Shown here: positions 31,232 to 38,154 of the stretch, piece by piece
How positions within the stretch are numbered: the stretch's first letter is position 1
How the letters are laid out: each line of letters opens with the position of its first letter
NCBI GenBank assembly: GCA_023409975.1
Contig: JAEYQO010000008.1
Span: 1 to 38,154 of the forward strand
From: Bacteroidota bacterium
GTDB taxonomy: Bacteria; Bacteroidota; Bacteroidia; Chitinophagales; Chitinophagaceae
Length of the DNA: 38,154 bases
Direction of reading: 5' to 3'
The notes under the pieces: generated by a model
What the model was told of the DNA's origin: nothing
Seen by the model: only the letters and a program-made list of their open reading frames with translations
Databases searched by the model: none
Program-made: the position numbers and the translations under genes

Positions 31232-32224
31232 TTATTTGTCGCAACTAATCGCCGCTGCATCATTTTTAGTGAAGAGCACATCTGCGAAAAGTCCCCGGCT
31301 ATCTGTAAAGGATTCTACTATCGTCAGCCCATTTCTGCTGGCGAACTCCTGTATCATCATTGCATCAAACTTCTGAGACACCTCGGTAAGAATAGGTTCC
31401 TGAGCTTTAAAGAAAAGTTTTTGTCCGGCAGCGCCGATGAGGACTTCCTGATCTGACTGGGATACCAGGTAGCTTTTTGCTGCAGCCTGCACCGGGTCGT
31501 ACACAGCAAAATGGACGAACTGATCCGGATTAAAATCAGCATCAAGTTCCCGGTTGATCCTTTTCAATAGGTTCAGATTGAATTCCCTCGTTATACCCTG
31601 GCTGTCATCATACGCTGCCAGAATAGTATGGGGATGTTTCCTCAGATCGAATCCCACGAGGAGGTGGTCGCCGGGATGCATCAGTTGACTGATCCTGCAC
31701 ATAAAGTCAGAGGCCTCTCTGAGTTGAAAATTGCCGATCGTGCTTCCGAGAAACAGGATCAGGCGCGGCTCATCCCTTTGCAACACTGGCGAATCCAAGG
31801 CTTCGAAATAATCTCCTTCGATACCAAATACCGGAACACGTCCATGAAACTCCTTCTCCAGATTCGCTGTAAGCAGTTGGAGTGACGATTCCGAAATATC
31901 GATGGGATAGTATTCAAATTTCACCTTTGAATCCAGTAGTTCAGACAGGAGAAGCCTGGTTTTCCAGCCATCGCCTGCTCCTAATTCTACTAGTTGAACC
32001 GGTTTGTTACCTGTGGCACGGTTCAGAATTTTCCTCGACTGATGTTTAAGAATTTCATGTTCTGCGCGAGTAAGATAGTATTCGGGCATTGACATGATCA
32101 TCCTGAAAAGCTGATCACCTTTTGCGTCATAAAAATATCTGGAGGGGATCCATTTCGGACTACCTGTCAGACCCTTCAGGACATCGGATAGAAACTGTGC
32201 ATTGTATTGAGCGACTCCAGGCAT
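31232..32224 (-). CDS. egtD: L-histidine N-alpha-methyltransferase, EgtD-like
   Basis: This 330-aa protein has the EgtD family length. By family it trimethylates histidine to hercynine with S-adenosylmethionine, the first step to ergothioneine. Motifs are IPSRYFYDAKGDQLF, PEYYLTRAEHEIL, the SAM site LVELGAGDGWKTRLLL, DISESSLQLL, FLGSTIGNF, DLRKHPHTILAAYDD and INRELDADFNPDQF. The C-terminal EPILTEVSQKFD keeps the Glu-x-Ser pair that in EgtD contacts the histidine side chain. No EgtB, EgtC or EgtE gene is in the window, so whether ergothioneine is made is open. The EcsC-family gene lies 61 bp upstream on the same strand. Confidence 0.92.
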   Translation of the reverse strand: MPGVAQYNAQFLSDVLKGLTGSPKWIPSRYFYDAKGDQLFRMIMSMPEYYLTRAEHEILKHQSRKILNRATGNKPVQLVELGAGDGWKTRLLLSELLDSKVKFEYYPIDISESSLQLLTANLEKEFHGRVPVFGIEGDYFEALDSPVLQRDEPRLILFLGSTIGNFQLREASDFMCRISQLMHPGDHLLVGFDLRKHPHTILAAYDDSQGITREFNLNLLKRINRELDADFNPDQFVHFAVYDPVQAAAKSYLVSQSDQEVLIGAAGQKLFFKAQEPILTEVSQKFDAMMIQEFASRNGLTIVESFTDSRGLFADVLFTKNDAAAISCDK

Positions 32225-32285
32225 AGTGGTAGGATTTCATAGCAATGCGAAAAAACCATTCCAGCAGAGCTGGCTGAGGCGGTGT

Positions 32286-33017
32286 TTACCCGAGCCTGAG
32301 TTCGGACTCGAACCATCGAAGTCTGTATGCGTTCATAGCAGTCTCTCCCAGTTTCCGGGTCCATTTCCTGTTTACCCATGCACCAGCCAGCGCACCAATT
32401 CCGGGAATGAGCTGCACCAGCTTTGCCAGATCAATTTTGTCGCGGTACTCCTGCTGGAATGTCCGCCAGTCGAAATCATAACTGGAGACGTCCTTGCTGG
32501 TGGTCCAGTTATCGAGATTATGGAACACCTCAGGTCTTTTCTGTTGACTGGAGAAGCAAGCCTGGAAAATATACAGGAGGTATAACCGTTCGGATTTACG
32601 AGTGAGGTCGCACCCATATATAGCTGCTATTTCGCTCAGCATTTTCATTTTCAGGCTGAGCCAGATGGGAAAGTCCGCCATTCCCCAGAGTAGTCCGCCG
32701 GCGCCCGTCAGCGCCCCTTCGGTGGTTGAAGCACCGGTATAGAACGAGATTTTATCGCGTACAAGAGCTTCACGATAACGGAGATCACCTTGAGTTACCG
32801 GTTTGGCGGACGTCCATTCTGCGCCTTTGAGTATGGAGCTGACCATTATTTTCATTGATCTTGTAATGACGAGATGAACTTTCTCCGGTATCAGCCCATT
32901 GAGACGCTGCTGCGCCGCGGACGACATCCGGTCGGTGAAACCTGCCTTTTGCTGCATCTTCTCCCGCCAAAATTTCAACTCCCTTAAGGCCTGTTCAGAA
33001 TATTCCTGATCTGTCAT
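32286..33017 (-). CDS. EcsC-family protein
   Basis: From the ATG at 33017 (MTDQEYSEQALRELKFWREK) it is 243 aa. An upstream ATG at 33065 would add 16 residues, but a TAACTTTA -7-like element lies between the two. EcsC-like features are the N-terminal helical segment, TTEGALTGAGGLLWGMADFP (about 102-121) followed by a hydrophobic helix, a conserved TRKSERLYLLYIFQA, and the C-terminal LVQLIPGIGALAGAWVNRK. EcsC was named from a Bacillus gene near an ABC transporter; its biochemical role is unknown. It is probably membrane-associated. It may be cotranscribed with egtD. Confidence 0.85.
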   Translation of the reverse strand: MTDQEYSEQALRELKFWREKMQQKAGFTDRMSSAAQQRLNGLIPEKVHLVITRSMKIMVSSILKGAEWTSAKPVTQGDLRYREALVRDKISFYTGASTTEGALTGAGGLLWGMADFPIWLSLKMKMLSEIAAIYGCDLTRKSERLYLLYIFQACFSSQQKRPEVFHNLDNWTTSKDVSSYDFDWRTFQQEYRDKIDLAKLVQLIPGIGALAGAWVNRKWTRKLGETAMNAYRLRWFESELRLG

Positions 33018-33146
33018 CGGTTCAGCGCTTTCGTTCGGCGAATTAAAGTTAGTTGATAGCCACATTCAAAATGACCGGATACTCGTAGTTAGAGAAATCA
33101 TTTCCGCATTTTTCTCTATTTTGAGAGCTTTCACTAGAATTATCTG

Positions 33147-34814
33147 ATGAGCAAACAACACGCAACTGTAGGGAAGCATCCAAAGGGATTGCCTTTTTTA
33201 TTCTTTACCGAAATGTGGGAGCGTTTCGGCTATTATCTGATGCTCGGCATCTTCGTTCTTTACATGATCGATGTCAATCGCGGTCTTGCGATACCCGACC
33301 GGACTGCTGATGATATCTTCGGCACCTTCATAGCATTTACCTACCTGACACCCTTTATTGGTGGATTTCTGGCGGACAGAAAAATCGGATACATCAAATC
33401 AGTATATATAGGAGGCATTCTGATGGCGGCGGGCTACCTGGGTTTAGCGCTTCCCGGATTGACGGCGTTCTACATCTCAGTTGGATTGATCATTGTGGGC
33501 AATGGCTTTTTCAAACCCAATATTTCTACGTTGCTTGGCAACCTGTATTCAGACGACCAGTACAAGGCACGAAAGGATTCCGGCTATAACCTTTTTTACA
33601 TGGGGATCAACATCGGAGCATTTCTGGGTCCGATCATTGCGGCCTTCATGCGTAATAAATACTCCTGGAATGCGGCATTTGCGACTGCAGGAATCGGGAT
33701 GATCATAGGACTTATTGTTTTCACTATTGGGCTGAGGTATTATCGTCATGCAGATGTGATGAAGCCAGTGGAAAAAGGAGATGCCAGTATGGGAAAAGTA
33801 TTTGGTGGTGTTTTCCTGCCTGCGATAGTTGCCGGTGTGATCGGATGGCTGGCTCCTAAGGCCGTGTTTGGTGTCGATAATTTACTGGGGAGTAACAGCA
33901 CTGATGCATTCATCTTCGCTGCGATACCCGTTGTAATTTTTTATGTATCACTTTGGTGGAAAGCCAATACTACAGACAAAAGGCCGATTGCGGCACTGCT
34001 GGCTATATTCGCCCTTAGCCTCGTATTCTGGGCTGTATTCAAACAAAACGGAACTGCCCTGACACGGTGGGCCAAGTATTACACTGACCGGGAGGTTTCA
34101 GAAATCGTTGAGAAACCTGCGCGCTTGCTTTATCAGGTTGAGACAATCCCGACGACGCAGGACTCTGTGACGATGTATGATCATGAGTTCCGTGCTGTGA
34201 CCGAAGGAGATTACGTGATGAAAGAATGGGGACGAAACGTCTATTTCAAAAACATACCGGAAGACCAGATACCTGCAGACGAGCCCGAAGTTTATCTGAC
34301 AAGTACGGAACTATTCCAGTCGATCAATCCCTTCTGGGTGGTGGTGCTGACACCTGTTGTGGTTGGGTTCTTTGCCATGTTGCGACGCAGAGGTAAGGAA
34401 CCGACCACTGCGACTAAGATAGCCTATGGATTATTGATTTCAGGGCTTTCCACGCTGGTGATGGTAGGAGCGGTGTATGCCGGAGGTAATGGTGCTGAGA
34501 AAGTTTCGCCGATGTGGTTGGTGGGCACCTATGGTGTAATCACTGTGGGGGAATTGCTCTTGAGTCCGATGGGGCTTTCGCTGGTATCTAAACTGAGTCC
34601 GCCGCGACTTACCGCCCTGATGATGGGAGGATTTTTCCTGTCGACATCGATCGGTAACAAGATGTCCGGTGTATTGGCCAGTATGTGGTACGACTATGAG
34701 GACAAGGCGAACTTCTTCCTTGTGAACTGCCTGTTACTGCTGATCTCTGCGGGTCTTGCCTTTGCGATACTAAGATGGCTGAACCGGGTGATGAAGGAAA
34801 AAAATATCAGCTAA
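33147..34814 (+). CDS. POT-family peptide transporter, diverged
   Basis: This 555-aa proton-coupled oligopeptide transporter has about 12-14 membrane helices. The TM1 motif ExxER is present in FFTEMWERFGYYL (Glu22, Glu25, Arg26). The GNGFFKPNIST and YNLFYMGINIGAFLGP signatures are also clear. In TM7 the usual FEQ is FKQ here (Lys299). A periplasmic-side insertion of about 80 residues (309-387, mostly charged) separates TM7 from the TM8 motif FQSINPFW. It likely imports di/tripeptides or related substrates, but the TM7 change and the insertion suggest altered specificity. It is the first of three POT genes. Confidence 0.92.
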   Translation: MSKQHATVGKHPKGLPFLFFTEMWERFGYYLMLGIFVLYMIDVNRGLAIPDRTADDIFGTFIAFTYLTPFIGGFLADRKIGYIKSVYIGGILMAAGYLGLALPGLTAFYISVGLIIVGNGFFKPNISTLLGNLYSDDQYKARKDSGYNLFYMGINIGAFLGPIIAAFMRNKYSWNAAFATAGIGMIIGLIVFTIGLRYYRHADVMKPVEKGDASMGKVFGGVFLPAIVAGVIGWLAPKAVFGVDNLLGSNSTDAFIFAAIPVVIFYVSLWWKANTTDKRPIAALLAIFALSLVFWAVFKQNGTALTRWAKYYTDREVSEIVEKPARLLYQVETIPTTQDSVTMYDHEFRAVTEGDYVMKEWGRNVYFKNIPEDQIPADEPEVYLTSTELFQSINPFWVVVLTPVVVGFFAMLRRRGKEPTTATKIAYGLLISGLSTLVMVGAVYAGGNGAEKVSPMWLVGTYGVITVGELLLSPMGLSLVSKLSPPRLTALMMGGFFLSTSIGNKMSGVLASMWYDYEDKANFFLVNCLLLLISAGLAFAILRWLNRVMKEKNIS

Positions 34815-34830
34815 CGACAGGAAGATGATC

Positions 34831-34851
34831 GTTAGTAGCTAGTTGTAGCGC
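34831..34851. repeat. Short degenerate heptamer array, NNTAGT type
   Basis: GTTAGTA, GCTAGTT and a decayed GTAGCGC follow one another directly after the first POT gene and just before its terminator. The first unit is identical to the first unit of the array at 6756. Confidence 0.65.
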
Positions 34852-34852
34852 C

Positions 34853-34884
34853 AGGCAGTGTTCCGTACACTGCCTGTTTTTTTT
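34853..34884 (+). terminator. Rho-independent terminator of the first POT gene
   Basis: AGGCAGTGT (34853-34861), loop TCCGT, ACACTGCCT (34867-34875) is followed by G and eight T. Confidence 0.95.
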
Positions 34885-34926
34885 GGGGAGTTGCCCACCT
34901 GTGTGGAGAAAAAGCCGGGGGTATTG

Positions 34927-34959
34927 TTTTCAGGTCTGACTCAAGTTTTACTATCTTTC
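34927..34959 (+). promoter_or_regulatory. Promoter of the second POT gene
   Basis: TTTT (34927-34930), 21 bp, TATCTTTC (34952-34959) matches the -7 consensus at 7 of 8 positions, 31 bp before the ATG. With the terminator at 34853 it indicates separate transcription. Confidence 0.5.
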
Positions 34960-34990
34960 GCCCATCCAAAATTTTCAAGCAAAACCGTTT

Positions 34991-36580
34991 ATGGACGCAC
35001 AACAACAAAAAGGACATCCCAAAGGGCTATATGTCCTTTTCTTCACAGAGATGTGGGAGCGCTTCAGTTACTATGGTATGCGCGCCATCCTGATCCTGTT
35101 CATGACCAAAATGCTGATGTATGATTCCCAGTTTGCATCAGGGATTTATGGCAATTTTACAGCAGTTGTTTATTTGACGCCCCTGATAGGGGGATTCATA
35201 TCTGACCGGTACTGGGGTAACAGGCGTTCCATATTCGTTGGTGGGTTATTAATGGCTATTGGCCAGTTCCTGCTTTTCTTTTGTGCGGGTGCGGCGGATA
35301 CCAACATGGATATGGCCAAGATTCTGTTTATCGCCGGACTCACTGCATTGGTGATTGGAAACGGATTCTTTAAACCCAACATTTCGACGATGGTGAATCA
35401 GTTGTATGCGCCAGGTGACAAACGCGTGGATGCAGCCTTCTCGATTTTTTACATGGGTATTAACCTCGGCGCATTTTTCTCGCCGTTGATTTGTGGTGGT
35501 CTGGCAGAGAAAATACATTTCCGTTGGGGTTTCTTTGCAGCCGGAGTAGGTATGGTGCTGGGTTTGATCATGTTTGAGCTTCTGAAGAACAAATATATTG
35601 TGAATTCAAGTGGAGAACCTATTGGGGGCAGGCCCAAGAGGGACCAGATTCCTGAAACCACAGACACCGTTGTTCCCCGAGGCCGGGAGGGAATGTTTTC
35701 TGAGCAGAATGAACCTGTACTAGAGAAAGCGCCCAGAAAAGCTGAGTTTACACCGGCGCGCATCATTACCTGGCTGATCATTTATGCAGCACTTTGGGGG
35801 CTTTTCATGTATGTCGTTGGATTTAACTGGATATCCACGCTGGTATTTGCAACCTCCATTACTGCTGCCGGGTTCATAATATCTGACCCGAATCTCACCA
35901 AAGTGGAGCGTGACAGGATAATAGTGATCTATATAGCTGCCTTCTTTGTAATATTTTTCTGGAGCGCCTTTGAACAAGCTGGGGCCTCTTTGACACTATT
36001 TGCTGACCAGCAGACAGACCGGACGATCGGAAGCTGGGAAATGCCTGCGAGCTGGTTCCAATCGGTCAATCCTCTGGCGATTATCCTTTTTGCGCCTCTG
36101 TTTGCCATGATCTGGACCAAACTTGGTAAAAAAGACAAAGAGCCTTCTTCACCTGTGAAACAGGCGATAGGTCTTTCCCTTTTATCATTGGGCTACCTTG
36201 TGATTGCGATTGGTGTAGATGGTGTTGACGGTACCACAAAGGCATCTATGTTCTGGTTGTTGAGCATGTATGTGTTACACACCTGGGGTGAACTGTGCCT
36301 CTCCCCTATTGGCCTCTCAATGGTTGCGCGTCTTGCACCGATTAGACTCGCTTCCCTATTGATGGGTGTCTGGTTCCTTGCTAACGCGATGGCCAACGAC
36401 TTCGCTGGTATGCTGAGTAAACTTTACCCAGAGGGAGGCAACCCGACCTATCTATTCGGTTATGAGATTGCGACCTTGAATGACTTCTTCATGATCTTCG
36501 TCGTTTTCTCCGGAGTGGCGGCAATCGTGCTTTTCTTCCTGTCTCGTCTGATGCTTCGTATGATGCATGGCCTGAGATAG
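34991..36580 (+). CDS. POT-family peptide transporter
   Basis: This 529-aa transporter is the most canonical of the three. TM1 has FFTEMWERFSYYGMRAIL (Glu20, Glu23, Arg24). GNGFFKPNISTMVNQLY and FSIFYMGINLGAFFSP follow. TM7 has FEQAGASLTLFADQQTDR and TM8 WFQSVNPLAI. A cytoplasmic linker of about 50 polar residues after TM6 (about 205-255) joins the two six-helix bundles. By family it imports di- and tripeptides with protons across the inner membrane. Confidence 0.95.
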   Translation: MDAQQQKGHPKGLYVLFFTEMWERFSYYGMRAILILFMTKMLMYDSQFASGIYGNFTAVVYLTPLIGGFISDRYWGNRRSIFVGGLLMAIGQFLLFFCAGAADTNMDMAKILFIAGLTALVIGNGFFKPNISTMVNQLYAPGDKRVDAAFSIFYMGINLGAFFSPLICGGLAEKIHFRWGFFAAGVGMVLGLIMFELLKNKYIVNSSGEPIGGRPKRDQIPETTDTVVPRGREGMFSEQNEPVLEKAPRKAEFTPARIITWLIIYAALWGLFMYVVGFNWISTLVFATSITAAGFIISDPNLTKVERDRIIVIYIAAFFVIFFWSAFEQAGASLTLFADQQTDRTIGSWEMPASWFQSVNPLAIILFAPLFAMIWTKLGKKDKEPSSPVKQAIGLSLLSLGYLVIAIGVDGVDGTTKASMFWLLSMYVLHTWGELCLSPIGLSMVARLAPIRLASLLMGVWFLANAMANDFAGMLSKLYPEGGNPTYLFGYEIATLNDFFMIFVVFSGVAAIVLFFLSRLMLRMMHGLR

Positions 36581-36599
36581 ATCCTATTTACCAGCCTGG

Positions 36600-36630
36600 A
36601 GGAAAGGTAGTGCGTTGCACTACCTTTCCT
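36600..36630. terminator. Strong hairpin after the second POT gene
   Basis: AGGAAAGGTAGTGC (36600-36613), loop GTT, GCACTACCTTTCCT (36617-36630) is a perfect 14-bp stem followed by GCTTTTAG. It is a probable terminator, with a shorter T run than usual. Confidence 0.75.
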
Positions 36631-36727
36631 GCTTTTAGCCAGATTGCAGGGTGCCTCTGCCGGGAAATAGTCGGATGTACTTCAGTATTTCCGTCAAATC
36701 AATAACTTGTAGTCCGATTTTAGACAC

Positions 36728-38154
36728 ATGAAACAAACTGCTGTAGGTAACAACGAAGGCAATGAGCTAATTGGCCCGAGCGACGCCGGCCTTGAACGGA
36801 TTCAGAATTTTCAGGGAAAATACCCTAAACAACTCTGGTACCTGTTCTTTTCAGAAATGTGGGAGCGTTTTTGCTTCTACGGGATGAGAGGCATGCTAAC
36901 CGTTTTTATGGTGGACAAACTGCTTCTGGATGAGGAATCGGCAAATCTTCAATATGGAGCTATTCAGGCGTTCGTGTATGCCTTTACATTCATTGGTGGA
37001 TTGTTCGCGGACAAGATACTGGGATTCAGAAAATCTCTCTTCTGGGGTGGATTGATGATGATCCTGGGAAGTTTCATTATTGCAGCGGCACCAGAGCAAT
37101 TCTTTTATACAGGGATTTGTTTTACCATCATAGGCACCGGATTCTTTAAACCCAACATTTCCACGATGGTGGGCGCTTTATACAAGGCAGATGATCCTAG
37201 ACGGGATGCTGGATTCGGTCTTTTTTATTCCGGTATCAATATCGGAGCCTTTCTCGGGGGTGTGGCCATGGTTTGGGTTGGTAAGTATCACTCCTGGAAC
37301 ATCGCGTTTTCGCTTGCGGGCTTCGTGATGATCATCAGTCTGCTCACATTTTATTTTACCCAGCGACAAATGGGCCCCATTGGACTTTCACCCCTTGCTA
37401 ACCTTCCCAAATCGCGGAGAAGGCTCTATGAAATAGGAACCTATATTGCCACCCTTGCGGCCCTCCCGTTGATTCTGATCATGGTAACCAACACCAGATA
37501 TACTGATTTGTTTATGTATATCGTAGGTCCTGTTACACTATTATATGTTTTCTGGGAGATGCGAAAATACAGCCAGGTAGAGCGTCAGAAATTGATTGCA
37601 GCGCTTGTATTCATCATCTTTTCGATCGTATTCTGGGCGTTCTTTGAGCAAAGCGGTGGTTCGTTGAGCCTGTTTGCCCTTACTAATCTGCATCACAGTC
37701 TGGCAGGGTTGCAAATAGATCCCAATGTGGTTAATAACTCATCCAACGCAGTATTCATCATCATATTCAGTCCTCTTGTAGGTCTACTATGGATTTACCT
37801 TGCAAAGAAGCGGAAGGAACCCAATACAGTTGTCAAATTTGGACTCGGCTTTCTTTTCCTGGCTTTGTCATTTTATGTATTCTACACCACCCGGTTTTTC
37901 GCGGATGCTGATGGTAAGACATCGTTGAACGTTTTTACTATGGCCTATCTCGTGATGACATTTGCGGAACTGTGTCTTTCGCCGATCGGCTTATCGATCA
38001 TGACAAAGCTTTCGCCGCAGAAAATGCAGGGACTGATGATGGGTATGTGGTTTCTGGCAAGTGCCTATGGTCAGTATGTCGCCGGACTGTTGGGGGCTGA
38101 TATGGCTAAGGCCAGTTCTGACGCAGATCCGACAGAAAAGCTTCTCGCCTACAC
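36728..38154 (+). CDS. POT-family peptide transporter, 3' end cut by window
   Basis: The ATG at 36728 opens a frame that stays open to the window edge, giving 475 complete codons. It has a polar N-terminal extension of about 30 residues, then TM1 LFFSEMWERFCFYGMRGML (Glu43, Glu46, Arg47, with FCFY instead of the usual Fxyy). GTGFFKPNISTMVGALY, GLFYSGINIGAFLGG and TM7 FFEQSGGSLSLFAL follow. It lacks the WFQSxNP start of TM8, which reads VNNSSNAVFI. The frame reaches helix 11-12 (LCLSPIGLSIMTKLSP, MGMWFLASAYGQ). It is the most diverged of the three at TM8, and substrate differences are likely. Confidence 0.92.
   Translation, partial: MKQTAVGNNEGNELIGPSDAGLERIQNFQGKYPKQLWYLFFSEMWERFCFYGMRGMLTVFMVDKLLLDEESANLQYGAIQAFVYAFTFIGGLFADKILGFRKSLFWGGLMMILGSFIIAAAPEQFFYTGICFTIIGTGFFKPNISTMVGALYKADDPRRDAGFGLFYSGINIGAFLGGVAMVWVGKYHSWNIAFSLAGFVMIISLLTFYFTQRQMGPIGLSPLANLPKSRRRLYEIGTYIATLAALPLILIMVTNTRYTDLFMYIVGPVTLLYVFWEMRKYSQVERQKLIAALVFIIFSIVFWAFFEQSGGSLSLFALTNLHHSLAGLQIDPNVVNNSSNAVFIIIFSPLVGLLWIYLAKKRKEPNTVVKFGLGFLFLALSFYVFYTTRFFADADGKTSLNVFTMAYLVMTFAELCLSPIGLSIMTKLSPQKMQGLMMGMWFLASAYGQYVAGLLGADMAKASSDADPTEKLLAY

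Noticed and set aside
33066..33146. Consensus promoter for the first POT gene (TCTATTTTGAG)
   Set aside because: TATTTTG is one base short of TAnnTTTG and no -33 element fits, so I did not annotate it.

Overview
The window looks like chromosomal DNA of a Bacteroidota bacterium, most likely Chitinophagaceae or a close relative. The support is two secreted proteins with type IX secretion (T9SS) C-terminal domains, Bacteroidota-type promoters (TTTG, about 19-21 bp, TAnnTTTG), weak or absent Shine-Dalgarno sequences, a LytS/LytTR pair, and intergenic arrays of degenerate 7-bp repeats. I see no prophage, insertion sequence, CRISPR array or rRNA. Almost every gene is intact. The exceptions are one frameshifted gene (8798-9824) and the two genes cut by the window edges.

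Layout. 1-120 is the tail of an unknown gene, followed by a patchwork of 6/7-bp repeats. 373-5037 is a minus-strand cell-envelope run: D-Ala-D-Ala ligase, a PASTA membrane protein, a T9SS-sorted protein, a rhodanese and an unknown protein. 5270-6760 is a biotin carboxylase, flanked on both sides by heptamer repeats. 6945-9824 holds a PKD/T9SS surface protein and the frameshifted secreted protein. 9978-13481 is a PAP2 phosphatase, an M28 peptidase and an overlapping DppC-like permease. 13478-17031 is a stress-flavoured group: DUF2905 protein, Dps, a hydrophilic protein, a BON-domain protein with a Tyr/Gly/Arg/Asn-rich N-terminus, a small lipoprotein and an azurin-like cupredoxin. A tRNA-Leu(GAG) with clear promoter and terminator is at 17200-17285. 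17453-22873 carries a histidine kinase, a small membrane protein, a GT2 glycosyltransferase, a LiaF-like/LytS/LytTR operon and a small unknown protein. 22957-26149 (minus) has a small membrane protein, an unusual DegT-family protein with His in place of the PLP-binding Lys, and an HtrA protease. 26337-31192 has MtaB, divergent GlmM and an Omp85-like outer-membrane protein. 31232-33017 (minus) has EgtD and an EcsC-family protein. 33147 to the end holds three consecutive POT-family peptide transporters, the last one cut by the window edge.

How the genes work together. Peptidoglycan precursor and envelope functions (Ddl, PASTA, GlmM, LiaF/LytSR, HtrA) and peptide use (M28 peptidase, DppC-like permease, three POT carriers) recur across the window. 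The most noteworthy items are (i) the period-7 repeat arrays next to genes and promoters, (ii) the DegT/RfbH-like enzyme that has the dehydratase His but appears to lack the iron-sulfur Cys-X-Cys, (iii) the orphan DppC-like permease with an enlarged extracytoplasmic insertion, and (iv) the diverged POT array.
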